Part shown: positions 1 to 6,808 of the stretch, one piece after another
How the letters are laid out: each line of letters begins with the position of its first letter
Position numbering within the stretch: the first letter of the stretch is position 1
DNA from: Verrucomicrobiota bacterium
GTDB lineage: Bacteria > Verrucomicrobiota > Verrucomicrobiia > Opitutales > Opitutaceae
Direction of reading: 5' to 3'
Length of the DNA stretch: 8,661 nt
Assembly: GCA_023430565.1 (NCBI GenBank)
Contig: JAEZAD010000026.1
Span: forward strand, 1 to 8,661
Translations under genes and position numbers: made by a program
The notes under the pieces: generated by a model
The model's database searches: none
The model's input: only the letters and a program-made list of their open reading frames with translations
Told to the model about the DNA's origin: nothing

Positions 1-609
1 AACATCGACGTCAGCTTCGCGAGCCACTTTGCCGGCCAGTCCCGGTCCGGCGCTTTTCCAGTCACATTGACCGGCAGCCCCAGCGGTCCGCTGGCTCTCG
101 ATTTTTCGGCCGGCTCAGTGTTCATCACCAACGACGGCGCCAATCCCACCTCGCCGGTGCTGAGCGGCTCGCCGACCTTCAACGGCCCCATCTCCGTGTT
201 CTTCTCGAAACCCGTCGCTGCGGTCGGGCTCGACGGTGGCTTCTTCAACGCCATCGGCGGCACCTCGATCGAAGCGTTCAGCGCGGCCGGCGCCTCCCTC
301 GGCATTGTCCAAAACGCGGCGCTCGGCATCGAATTCTTCGGTCTCGCCGACGCCAGTGGCGACAATGTCATTTCGGGCATTTCATTCTACATCACCGGCC
401 CGGAGCCGGCGGGCTTCGCGATCGACAATCTCACTTTCGGAAGCGCCGACGAGGTGTCAGCGCCCCTGCCCGATCGGCCGGGCGGCGGTTTCACGCCGGT
501 GCCTGAGCCGTCGACCTACGCCGCGTTCGCCGCGGCGGGTCTGATCCTTGCCGTGGCGGGCCGCCGTTTGCGCTCACGCGTAAACGTCGCCGCTGCGGGT
601 GCAGCCTGA
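1..609 (+). CDS. PEP-CTERM sorting domain protein, 5' end outside window
   Basis: The reading frame is open from the first base of the window, so this is the last 202 residues of a longer protein; the TTG at 67 is unlikely to be the true start. The visible part is a glycine-, serine- and alanine-rich, beta-strand-like extracellular region with a GFAIDNLTFG segment, a pattern common just before the sorting tail in this protein class. The tail, visible residues 167-193, has the VPEPSTYA motif, a hydrophobic segment (FAAAGLILAVAG) and a basic RRLRSR end, which is the tripartite PEP-CTERM signal. In known systems such proteins are exported by Sec and processed by an exosortase at the envelope. 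The specific function is unknown; no enzymatic motif is visible. No exosortase gene is in the window. A strong terminator follows at once. Confidence 0.88.
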   Translation, partial: NIDVSFASHFAGQSRSGAFPVTLTGSPSGPLALDFSAGSVFITNDGANPTSPVLSGSPTFNGPISVFFSKPVAAVGLDGGFFNAIGGTSIEAFSAAGASLGIVQNAALGIEFFGLADASGDNVISGISFYITGPEPAGFAIDNLTFGSADEVSAPLPDRPGGGFTPVPEPSTYAAFAAAGLILAVAGRRLRSRVNVAAAGAA

Positions 610-631
610 TCTTGCCATCTTGCTGTCATCG

Positions 632-668
632 ACGCGACACCCCGCAAGGGGTGTCGCGTTCTGCTTTT
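632..668 (+). terminator. Rho-independent terminator after the PEP-CTERM gene
   Basis: Bases 632-643 and 648-659 form a perfect 12 bp GC-rich stem (arm ACGCGACACCCC) closed by a GCAA tetraloop, which fits the stable GNRA class. It is followed by TTCTGCTTTT on the plus strand, a moderate T-rich tract. It lies 22 bases after the PEP-CTERM stop. On the minus strand no T-tract follows the same hairpin, so it is oriented for the plus-strand gene, though it may also slow transcripts leaving the convergent kinase gene. Confidence 0.85.
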
Positions 669-712
669 CAGCCGGCGAACCCCGCGTGCACGTTCAATCG
701 AGGATGCACCCC

Positions 713-2560
713 CTACGCTTCTCGCGTGGTCATCATCTCGGCGGGCAGCGCAAAATAGAAGGTCGCGCCTTGATCGACCTCGCCTTCCGCCCACGTCCGC
801 CCCCCGTGGCGGTGGACGATCCGCTGCACATTGGCCAAACCCACGCCCGTTCCTTCGAATTCGCTCTCGGAGTGGAGCCGTTGAAACACGCCGAACAGCC
901 GGTCCTTGTATTTCGGATTGAAACCGGCGCCGTTGTCGCGGACGAACACCACCACCTCCTCGGGCGAAATTTGCGCGCCGATCTCGATCAAGGCCTCGCT
1001 GCGATTCCGCGTATATTTCACCGCGTTGCCGATCAGATTGGCGAAGACCTGATGCATCATCGCCACATCGACTTCCATCTCGGGTAAAGGTCCGACGCGC
1101 CAGACAATCGATCGTCCCGCCGTTTCACCGCCCAGCTGCCGGCGCACTTCCTCCACCAAGCCCGAGAACTTCACCGGAACGAAACGGAGATCGGCGCGGC
1201 CGTGCCGCGAAAAACTCAAAAGGTCGTCGATCAACCGTCCCATGCGCTTGGCGGCATCCGTGATGACCTGCACGTAACGCTTGCCCTTGTCGTCCAGCGC
1301 ATCCGTGGCATGCGCCGCCAGCATGCTCGCAAAACCGTCGATGTGGCGCAGAGGCGCCCGCAAATCGTGGGAAACCGAATACGAAAAGGCCTCGAGCTCC
1401 TTGTTCGCCCCCTCGAGCTGCTTCGTCCGCTCCTCCACCCGCCGCTCCAGCTGCTGCGTGAGCGCCCGCAATTCCTCCTGCGCCCGCTTCCGCTCCGTGA
1501 TGTCGGTGACGAAGGCACAGAACGTCACCACGCCGCCCGATACGAGGGGATTGATCGCGACTTCCGCCGATATCTCCCGGCCATCGCGTCGCCGTGCCGT
1601 GGTTTCGACGATCCCCACTTCCTCGGTCCTCGGCTCGCCGTAGGGAAGATAGCGCTTCATTCCGCGCGCCTCCGGCCGGTCCGTCAGTGGCGGCAGCACC
1701 ACGCTCAGGTCGAGCCCCAGGGCGTCGCCGCGCGAGCGGCCAAACATCTTCTCGGCGCGGGCGTTCCAGTCGATGATCCGCCCGCGTTCGTCCGTCACGA
1801 TCACCGCGCTCAACGAGGAGTTCAGCACCGCGCGCAGCCGTGTCTCGCTTTCGCGCAGCGCGCGGTCCTGCGCCTGAATCTGCGACAGCATGTCGTTGAA
1901 GGCATCCGTCAGCATCCCCACCTCGTCCCCGCCGTGCTTCACCGCTCGCGCCGAAAAATCGCGGCGGTCCGAAATCGCGCGGGCGGTCTGGGCCAGCGTG
2001 AGAATCGGACGCGACACCTGCAGCTGCAGACGCTGCGAAAAGACGACGGCCACGAGCAGCGACGTCGCCAAAACGAGCAGCACGAGGAATCCGTAGACGC
2101 GAAACCGCTCCCGCAACGCCGACATGTCCGAGCGCAGGTAGAGCGTTCCGAGTTCCCGGTCGTTTTGCGTGACCGGCTGGAACGACGACAACGCCGACCA
2201 GCTCACCTGGTAGCTCGTGATGTCCGGCGTCGCCGGCAGCGCGGAATCGGGCAGGTCCGCAGGGTAGCGGGCGAAGATGTCGCCGGAAGTCGAATACAGC
2301 GCGGCCGCGACGATCTGCCGTTCCGCGCGAAGCGCCGACAACGTCTCCCGCGCATCCTCGGGATTGTCGAACGCCAGCGCCGCCGTGCTGTTGGCCGCGA
2401 TGATCTGCCCCATCGTGGTGATATTGGCGACGGCGTTGCGCCGGTAGCTCAGGATGTCGTAGGCGAAGAAGGACGCGCACGTGAACAACAGCGCGGCGCC
2501 GGTGGTGATCAGGATGATCACCATCAGCTTCCGCCGAATCGGCATGTTGCGCATCGCCAT
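713..2560 (-). CDS. Membrane histidine kinase, CHASE8-like sensor, HAMP, PAS
   Basis: A 615-residue sensor kinase. Order: TM1 about 13-34; periplasmic region about 40-150 resembling the CHASE8 sensor (NSTAALAFDNPEDA is typical); TM2 about 156-174; HAMP about 176-229; PAS about 240-352; coiled-coil linker about 355-392; HisKA with FSYSVSHDLRAPLRHIDGF, phosphoacceptor H398; HATPase_c about 500-606 with N box NLIGN (508-512), DNGAG (542-546), FGVFQRL (556-562) and GTGVGL (570-575). All catalytic motifs are intact. The H box is of the bacteriophytochrome-like type. The start chosen is the third ATG of an ATGATGATG cluster because GGGA lies 6 bases before it; starts at 2566, 2563 or 2554 are possible. 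It follows the YfiR-family gene with at most 4 bases of overlap, so the two are probably translationally coupled. The PAS domain shows no obvious cofactor residue that I can assign. No response regulator is in the window, and the protein has no receiver domain. The same frame stays open upstream to 3205, but there it runs over the YfiR gene and is not protein-like. Confidence 0.93.
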   Translation of the reverse strand: MAMRNMPIRRKLMVIILITTGAALLFTCASFFAYDILSYRRNAVANITTMGQIIAANSTAALAFDNPEDARETLSALRAERQIVAAALYSTSGDIFARYPADLPDSALPATPDITSYQVSWSALSSFQPVTQNDRELGTLYLRSDMSALRERFRVYGFLVLLVLATSLLVAVVFSQRLQLQVSRPILTLAQTARAISDRRDFSARAVKHGGDEVGMLTDAFNDMLSQIQAQDRALRESETRLRAVLNSSLSAVIVTDERGRIIDWNARAEKMFGRSRGDALGLDLSVVLPPLTDRPEARGMKRYLPYGEPRTEEVGIVETTARRRDGREISAEVAINPLVSGGVVTFCAFVTDITERKRAQEELRALTQQLERRVEERTKQLEGANKELEAFSYSVSHDLRAPLRHIDGFASMLAAHATDALDDKGKRYVQVITDAAKRMGRLIDDLLSFSRHGRADLRFVPVKFSGLVEEVRRQLGGETAGRSIVWRVGPLPEMEVDVAMMHQVFANLIGNAVKYTRNRSEALIEIGAQISPEEVVVFVRDNGAGFNPKYKDRLFGVFQRLHSESEFEGTGVGLANVQRIVHRHGGRTWAEGEVDQGATFYFALPAEMMTTREA

Positions 2561-2562
2561 CA

Positions 2563-3162
2563 TCATTCCCTTTGCGAGACGGTTACGGTTTCTGCGGAAC
2601 GCAGCAGTTTGGAGCTGATCGTCAGCCCCGCCGTCTTGGCCGCATCGAGGTTGATGCGCAGCCGCACGCGATTCCGCTCCATCACGAACCACACGATCGC
2701 CCCCTGGCGGGCATACTCCTCCCAGTCGCACACCGTCAGCACACTGTGGCCGCGCAGCCGGTCGGCGATGGCGTCGATCTGCCGCCCTTCGGAGCCGCTC
2801 ACGAAAAGCACATGACATGGGCCCAGTTCGTCCACGTCCCTGAATCGGCGCACAATCAGCGGTCGTCCATCCACGCGTTCCCCTTGCACCAGCTCGTCGA
2901 GAAATGGACCGAAGGGATCCAGGCCCAAAACGCCGATGATCAAGGGACTTTCCGGCCCGGCGAAACTCTCGCGCGGCCAGCTCACGAACTGGGCGAAGTT
3001 GTAGAGAAACGCCGCCTTGATCTGAAACTCCCGCGATGGCCTCTCCTCGGTCGCGCGCGCGCCGCTGTATCCAATTAGGAACGTCAGGAGAGCCAGGACC
3101 GGCAGCAACACGCGAACGCCGCGAATCCAGGTGAAGCGAATCTGGACTCCGATTCGGTCCAT
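2563..3162 (-). CDS. YfiR family (DUF4154) periplasmic protein
   Basis: A 199-residue protein with a likely Sec signal peptide: arginines in the first 17 residues, hydrophobic core VLLPVLALLTFLIGYS, and possible cleavage after ARA at about 37. The mature part carries the family pattern: IKAAFLYNFAQFVSWP (48-63), PLIIGVLG (73-80), GRPLIVRRF (99-107), CHVLFVSGSE (116-125), VLTVCDW (141-147), and INLDAAKTAGLTISSKLL (170-187). In Pseudomonas aeruginosa, YfiR is a periplasmic repressor that binds the sensor of the diguanylate cyclase YfiN. Here the next gene is a histidine kinase with a CHASE8-like periplasmic domain, so I infer that the protein regulates that kinase. Two cysteines (116, 145) are present in the mature part; whether they pair is unknown. 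The ATG at 3162 has GAGAAG about 8 bases upstream; an in-frame ATG at 3177 would add five residues. Family assignment is strong; the regulatory role is inferred. Confidence 0.88.
   Translation of the reverse strand: MDRIGVQIRFTWIRGVRVLLPVLALLTFLIGYSGARATEERPSREFQIKAAFLYNFAQFVSWPRESFAGPESPLIIGVLGLDPFGPFLDELVQGERVDGRPLIVRRFRDVDELGPCHVLFVSGSEGRQIDAIADRLRGHSVLTVCDWEEYARQGAIVWFVMERNRVRLRINLDAAKTAGLTISSKLLRSAETVTVSQRE
2567..2573 (-). promoter_or_regulatory. Ribosome binding site deciding the kinase start
   Basis: On the minus strand AAAGGGA directly precedes three in-frame tandem ATG codons (first bases 2566, 2563, 2560), with a fourth at 2554. Spacing from GGGA is 0, 3, 6 and 12 bases respectively, so the third ATG has the usual spacing. 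The site lies inside the last codons of the YfiR-family gene, whose TGA (2565-2563) overlaps the first ATG. Confidence 0.5.
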
Positions 3163-3352
3163 AGGATGGCTTCTCATGACTGTCAGTCCGCAGCTTCCCC
3201 TCCAAGGCACAAAACGCAACTTACCGTAAAAACCATGTAAGAGATCCCCGCCTCCCCGCGTGTAACCGCGAGTCACCCACATGCTTGTGGCAGGTTGGCC
3301 GAACGGACCTACGCCGCCAGGCCCGTTCGGACGGCGCCACTCCGGGATTTCG
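3163..3352. promoter_or_regulatory. Gap between mutase and YfiR gene, probable promoter region
   Basis: This 190 bp gap separates the mutase stop from the YfiR start, both on the minus strand, and is the longest non-coding stretch among the five co-oriented genes. It contains an AT-richer patch at about 3211-3242, where CTTAC (3220-3224) and GTAAG (3237-3241) form a short inverted repeat, and a longer inverted repeat at 3299-3330. I could not find a convincing -35/-10 pair. A separate promoter for the YfiR-kinase pair here is an inference from the spacing and base composition. Confidence 0.35.
3299..3330 (-). repeat. Inverted repeat / possible terminator after the mutase gene
   Basis: CCGAACGG (3299-3306) is the exact reverse complement of CCGTTCGG (3323-3330). 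After one A-C mismatch, a further CCT/AGG pairing (3308-3310 with 3319-3321) leaves an 8-base loop. It starts 22 bases beyond the mutase stop on the minus strand, a usual place for a terminator, but no T-tract follows in that direction. It could be a weak or Rho-linked terminator, an mRNA-protecting hairpin or a protein-binding site. Confidence 0.45.
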
Positions 3353-5302
3353 TCAGCTCTCGGCCCGCGCCTTTGCGTCGGCTTCAATCAGCGCACTGAG
3401 CCGGTCGAGCGTGGCGCGGACGTTGGCTTTCACCGCGGACAGCTCGCCGGGGCTCGCCACCTTCTCGTTCGCGAACAGGTAAAACTTCATCTTCGGTTCC
3501 GTGCCGCTGCCGCGCGCGGCAAATGAGTATCCATTATCCAACGTCACAAAGTAGAGGTCCTGTTTCGGGATCATTTCGCCGTCGGCATCGTAGATGTCCT
3601 GACGGCCGAAATCCTCGAACTTTGCCACCTTCGTCTCGCCGAACTGCGTGGGCGGCGAAGACCGGTAGGTTTCCAGGATCCGCTTGATCTTGGCGTTCCC
3701 GCTCGCGCCTTCGTAGTAGAGGTTGATCGTGCCCTCGAGATAGAAGCCGAATTTGAGAAAAATTTCGTCCAGATACTCCGGCACCGTCAGCCCGCGGCTT
3801 TTCACCCACGCGCAGACTTCGGCAAACATCAGGCAGGCCGCGTTGCCGTCCTTGTCGCGCACGGTATCGTTCGGCAGATACCCGTAGCTTTCCTCGCAAC
3901 CGAACGCGTAAAAGGTGCTGTGCTGCTGCAGGAGCTTCACGCGTTCCTCGAAAGGCGTCGCATCGTAGTCGAAGTTCGGACCCATCGCCCCGCGGAGCTT
4001 GTCCTCGTAGGCGCGGATCTTCGCCGCGATCCATTTGAACCCGGTCAGCGTCTTGATGACCTTCACGCCGTGCTCGCGTCCGATCGTGTCCTGCAGTCGG
4101 GAGGTCACGTAGGTGTTGATGATGCAAACGCGATCCGAGCCGCCGGACGGAATCCAGCCGAGCTCCTTGAATTTGGTGAGCCGGTAATCGGTTAGCAGCG
4201 CGCCGATCTGATTGCCGGTCAGCAGCTCGAGCTTGCCCGCCTTGTTCCGCACCGCGCAGCCCATCCGATCGCAATCCGGATCGGTGGCCAGCACAACGTC
4301 GGCCCCCGATTTTTCCGCCAGCGCCACGGCGCGGGCGAGCGCCTCCGAGTTCTCGGGATTCGGGGACTTCACCGTCGGAAAACGTCCGTCGAACGCGAGC
4401 TGTTCCGGCACGGGCTCGACGTCGCAACCCGCCGCCTTCAGCAGCGGCACCGATTGCACGGCGCCGGTGCCGTGAATGTTCGTGAACACCACCCGCAGCG
4501 GGGTCTTCTTGAACACCGACGGATCGATCGCGGCCTTCTGCGCGACGGCGAAATACGCCTGGTCCGCGTCGGCGCCGAGCGTCGTCACGCCGGCGAGGTC
4601 CTTGTCGACGTAGCCCGCGAGTTCGCCAAGGGGCACCGCGTTCACTTCCGTCACGATGCCCTTGTCGTGCGGCGGCACGACCTGCGCGCCGTCGTCGAAA
4701 TAGGCCTTGAATCCATTGTCGTGCGGCGGGTTGTGGCTCGCCGTTATGACGACGCCGGCATGCGCTTTCAACCAGCGCACACTGAAGCTCAGCTGCGGCG
4801 TGGAGCGCGGCCCGTCGAAAATATACGCCTCGCCGCCCAAACGAACCCAGGTCGATGCCGCAAGCTCGCAGAAATGCCGCGAAAAATGCCGCACGTCGTG
4901 AGCGATCACGAGCCGCGGTTTCCCGGCGATTCCCCGGGACCCGAGATATTTGCTCGTGTAGCGGTGCAGCCCGATCGTCGCGCGGATCAGCGTGAAATCG
5001 TTCAACACATTGCTGCCGATCGCCGCGTGCTCCGGCGAACCGGTGGGACTCAAAACACCCGTCTCCGCCCGGGTGCTCACCACCCCGATCGTCCGGCCGC
5101 GCATGCCGCCGGTGCCGAACTCGAGATAACGATAAAAACGATCGTTGAGTTCGCCCCACGCTTCCTTGGTCGCGAGTTCCCCGATGCTCGTGTGCGCCCA
5201 CGCGGGCAGCGGCGCGGCGAGAAAGCTCGCGATGTTCTCGGCCGAAGTCGGCAGCAATTTCGCCGCTTGGGCGGCAGCTTGGATGCGATCGAGTGTGGTC
5301 AT
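3353..5302 (-). CDS. Phosphoglucomutase/phosphomannomutase (PGM2/PgcA-like)
   Basis: A 649-residue alpha-D-phosphohexomutase, which interconverts hexose 6-phosphate and hexose 1-phosphate in the cytoplasm through a phosphoserine. All four active-site loops are visible: TASHNP with phosphoserine S189, metal loop DPDCDR (341-346), sugar-binding loop CEESYGYL (469-476), and phosphate-binding RGSGTEPK (597-604). The CEESYGYL and following VRDKDG resemble the PGM2/PgcA branch rather than the classic E. coli Pgm. The metal loop has C344 where alanine is usual; the aspartates are intact. The protein is somewhat longer than the roughly 580-600 residues usual for that branch. The ATG at 5302 was chosen because the family-like sequence begins there; it lacks a clear Shine-Dalgarno sequence, and an in-frame GTG lies at 5332. 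It is 66 bp downstream of the pyrophosphorylase gene, whose likely substrate it makes. Glucose versus mannose specificity cannot be read from the sequence alone, but the neighbour favours glucose 1-phosphate. Confidence 0.94.
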   Translation of the reverse strand: MTTLDRIQAAAQAAKLLPTSAENIASFLAAPLPAWAHTSIGELATKEAWGELNDRFYRYLEFGTGGMRGRTIGVVSTRAETGVLSPTGSPEHAAIGSNVLNDFTLIRATIGLHRYTSKYLGSRGIAGKPRLVIAHDVRHFSRHFCELAASTWVRLGGEAYIFDGPRSTPQLSFSVRWLKAHAGVVITASHNPPHDNGFKAYFDDGAQVVPPHDKGIVTEVNAVPLGELAGYVDKDLAGVTTLGADADQAYFAVAQKAAIDPSVFKKTPLRVVFTNIHGTGAVQSVPLLKAAGCDVEPVPEQLAFDGRFPTVKSPNPENSEALARAVALAEKSGADVVLATDPDCDRMGCAVRNKAGKLELLTGNQIGALLTDYRLTKFKELGWIPSGGSDRVCIINTYVTSRLQDTIGREHGVKVIKTLTGFKWIAAKIRAYEDKLRGAMGPNFDYDATPFEERVKLLQQHSTFYAFGCEESYGYLPNDTVRDKDGNAACLMFAEVCAWVKSRGLTVPEYLDEIFLKFGFYLEGTINLYYEGASGNAKIKRILETYRSSPPTQFGETKVAKFEDFGRQDIYDADGEMIPKQDLYFVTLDNGYSFAARGSGTEPKMKFYLFANEKVASPGELSAVKANVRATLDRLSALIEADAKARAES

Positions 5303-5331
5303 GGAAAAACGTAGCGGCGTTACACGTCGCA

Positions 5332-5356
5332 CCTGCCCGCGACAGCGCAGCGCAGG
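5332..5356 (-). other. Small GC hairpin between pyrophosphorylase and mutase genes
   Basis: CCTGC (5332-5336) pairs with GCAGG (5352-5356), with an inner GCG/CGC pairing (5339-5341 with 5346-5348) around a 4-base loop. It fills part of the 66 bp gap. No T-tract follows, so I do not call it a terminator; it may be a chance pairing in GC-rich DNA or an mRNA-processing or stability element. Confidence 0.2.
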
Positions 5357-5368
5357 CGAGGGTGAGAG

Positions 5369-6793
5369 TTATTCGAGATACAGCCCGTCACGAACGGCGG
5401 GCTTCGGCGACAGTTTTTTCCAGCTGTCCGCAAAAGATTCCTCGTCGTAACCAAACAGCGGTGACACCTCGATCGTGAACGGCGGCAACCCGGTGCCGTC
5501 GTGTTCGACCATCGCGCCATTGGCCTCGAGCCAGCGGACATACTGCCGCAACTGGTCGTCGCGCGAGGTCTTCGGCGAGTCGACGCCCTCCGCGTTTTTC
5601 ACCGGCGAGAAGTCGTCCGCCCTCCGCGTTTCGATCACGACCGGATTTTTCGCGAAGGGGAGCGCGTCGAAAACGAACATCTCGAACTTCACGCCGTTCG
5701 GCTTCTCCGGTTTCACGGCAGCGCCGCTCGCATCGATGGTCGGGATCTTCTTGTCCGCCCGGTGAAACGGCAGCGCGAGGTCCGAGCCTGCGCGCGCCAT
5801 GCGGCGGATGAATTCCCGGTCGAGCACGTGAATCGCGATGCTTCCGGCGATGTAGCGGAGTTTCCCGCTCGCATCGGTCTCGCGCTGCATCTCCATCGGC
5901 AGGTCCGAATATTCGATCACGACGACCTTGCCATCCTGCGCGCAGAAGTGGCCGAGCTTTTCCTCCGGATACGCCTTCGGCACCATCTTGCTGGTCATTT
6001 CCGAACCGCGCAGCAGATGCCAGCCGATGAAGGCCGGATCGATGCAGCGCACGAGCGGATTATCGACCTGGAAGTAGCTCAACGTATCCACGCCCTCCCG
6101 CTGCATGAGATCGAGCGCGCCGCTGCGCTCGAGCGCACGCAGCGAACCGCCATGACCGTCGGGCGACAGCGCGAGGGAGCCCGGCGTTTCCAGCAGGATC
6201 CGCCCGTCGAACCCGACCGCGGGCATGCGACCCTGGCGGAAAAAATGCACCCGGCCGCGATCGAGGCCGAAGAATTTATGCTCCTCGAAAAACGCCTCGG
6301 TCGCCGCGTGATTCTGATGGCTCGTCATGATGAACCAATGGAGCGGCCGCCCGTAGCGCGTGCCGGCGGCACGGATCTTTTCGGCGAACACCTGAAAGAG
6401 GGACTTTTGTTTCAGCGGCGTGACGGGAAACGTGCCCTTCGGTCCATTGTAGCCCAGACGCGTCCCCTGCCCGCCCGCGACGGTGAACGCCGCAACCCGG
6501 CCCGCGCGCAAGGCGTCCTCGCCCGCCGCGCGTGCCTTCGCCCAGTCGGCGGCGTGGCCGCCGCGGTCCGGCAGCGGCTCGTAGGGTGCGGGCGCGAGGC
6601 CGTCCAGATTCACTCCAGCCGCGGCGCCTTTCGCCAGCAACGTGCGCGTGAGCCGGTCGATCTCAGCCAGGTCGATCTCGGCGGCTTCCTCGAGCAGGCG
6701 CGTTTGTTGCGCGGCATCGAGGCGGTCGAAAAACGCGAAGACGTGGCCTTGTCCGGCGCGGTTGAAGGTGTCGATCAGTGATTGCTGGGCCAT
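5369..6793 (-). CDS. UDPGP type 1 family UTP-sugar-1-phosphate uridylyltransferase
   Basis: A 474-residue cytoplasmic nucleotidyltransferase of the UDPGP family, which makes a UDP-sugar and pyrophosphate from UTP and a sugar 1-phosphate. Visible motifs: nucleotide-binding AGGQGTRLG (106-114) followed by GPKG (117-120), PDGHGG (211-216), QVDNPL (242-247), KMVPKAYPEEKLG (269-281), VVIEYSDL (291-298), KKIPT (348-352), PNGVKFEMFVFD (365-376) and FSPVKNAEGVDSP (395-407). These match the eukaryotic-type UDP-N-acetylglucosamine pyrophosphorylase (UAP1) branch better than bacterial GalU or GlmU. Substrate could be GlcNAc-1-P, GalNAc-1-P or Glc-1-P; the adjacent mutase suggests Glc-1-P, but the motifs suggest N-acetylhexosamine. 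The start ATG is 15 bp after the division gene stop, so the two are probably co-transcribed. There is no clear Shine-Dalgarno sequence; a run of eight T residues on the coding strand lies just upstream. Confidence 0.92.
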   Translation of the reverse strand: MAQQSLIDTFNRAGQGHVFAFFDRLDAAQQTRLLEEAAEIDLAEIDRLTRTLLAKGAAAGVNLDGLAPAPYEPLPDRGGHAADWAKARAAGEDALRAGRVAAFTVAGGQGTRLGYNGPKGTFPVTPLKQKSLFQVFAEKIRAAGTRYGRPLHWFIMTSHQNHAATEAFFEEHKFFGLDRGRVHFFRQGRMPAVGFDGRILLETPGSLALSPDGHGGSLRALERSGALDLMQREGVDTLSYFQVDNPLVRCIDPAFIGWHLLRGSEMTSKMVPKAYPEEKLGHFCAQDGKVVVIEYSDLPMEMQRETDASGKLRYIAGSIAIHVLDREFIRRMARAGSDLALPFHRADKKIPTIDASGAAVKPEKPNGVKFEMFVFDALPFAKNPVVIETRRADDFSPVKNAEGVDSPKTSRDDQLRQYVRWLEANGAMVEHDGTGLPPFTIEVSPLFGYDEESFADSWKKLSPKPAVRDGLYLE

Positions 6794-6808
6794 GTGGGCG
6801 AAAAAAAA

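Noticed and set aside
685..708. GTGCA/TGCAC inverted repeat after the kinase stop
   Set aside because: Only five base pairs with a 14-base loop and no T-tract; likely chance.
1202..2815. A 537-codon open frame on the plus strand, antisense to the kinase
   Set aside because: It is rich in Arg, His and Gln without recognisable domains, as expected from the antisense of a GC-rich coding gene; the minus-strand protein has complete kinase motifs.
713..3205. An 830-residue open frame joining the kinase to an upstream extension
   Set aside because: Residues encoded upstream of 2566 are arginine-rich and not protein-like, and the same DNA in another frame encodes a clear YfiR-family protein with a signal peptide. 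The kinase starts at the ATG cluster.
3277..3290. CCACA-TGCT-TGTGG small hairpin
   Set aside because: A five base pair stem with no terminator context; too weak to call.
3534..5201. A 555-codon open frame within the mutase gene, same strand
   Set aside because: Composition is Arg/Gly/Ala-rich with no family pattern, while the overlapping frame has all four mutase active-site loops.
5501..6781. A 426-codon plus-strand open frame opposite the pyrophosphorylase
   Set aside because: Shadow of the minus-strand gene in GC-rich DNA; no domain or plausible start signal.
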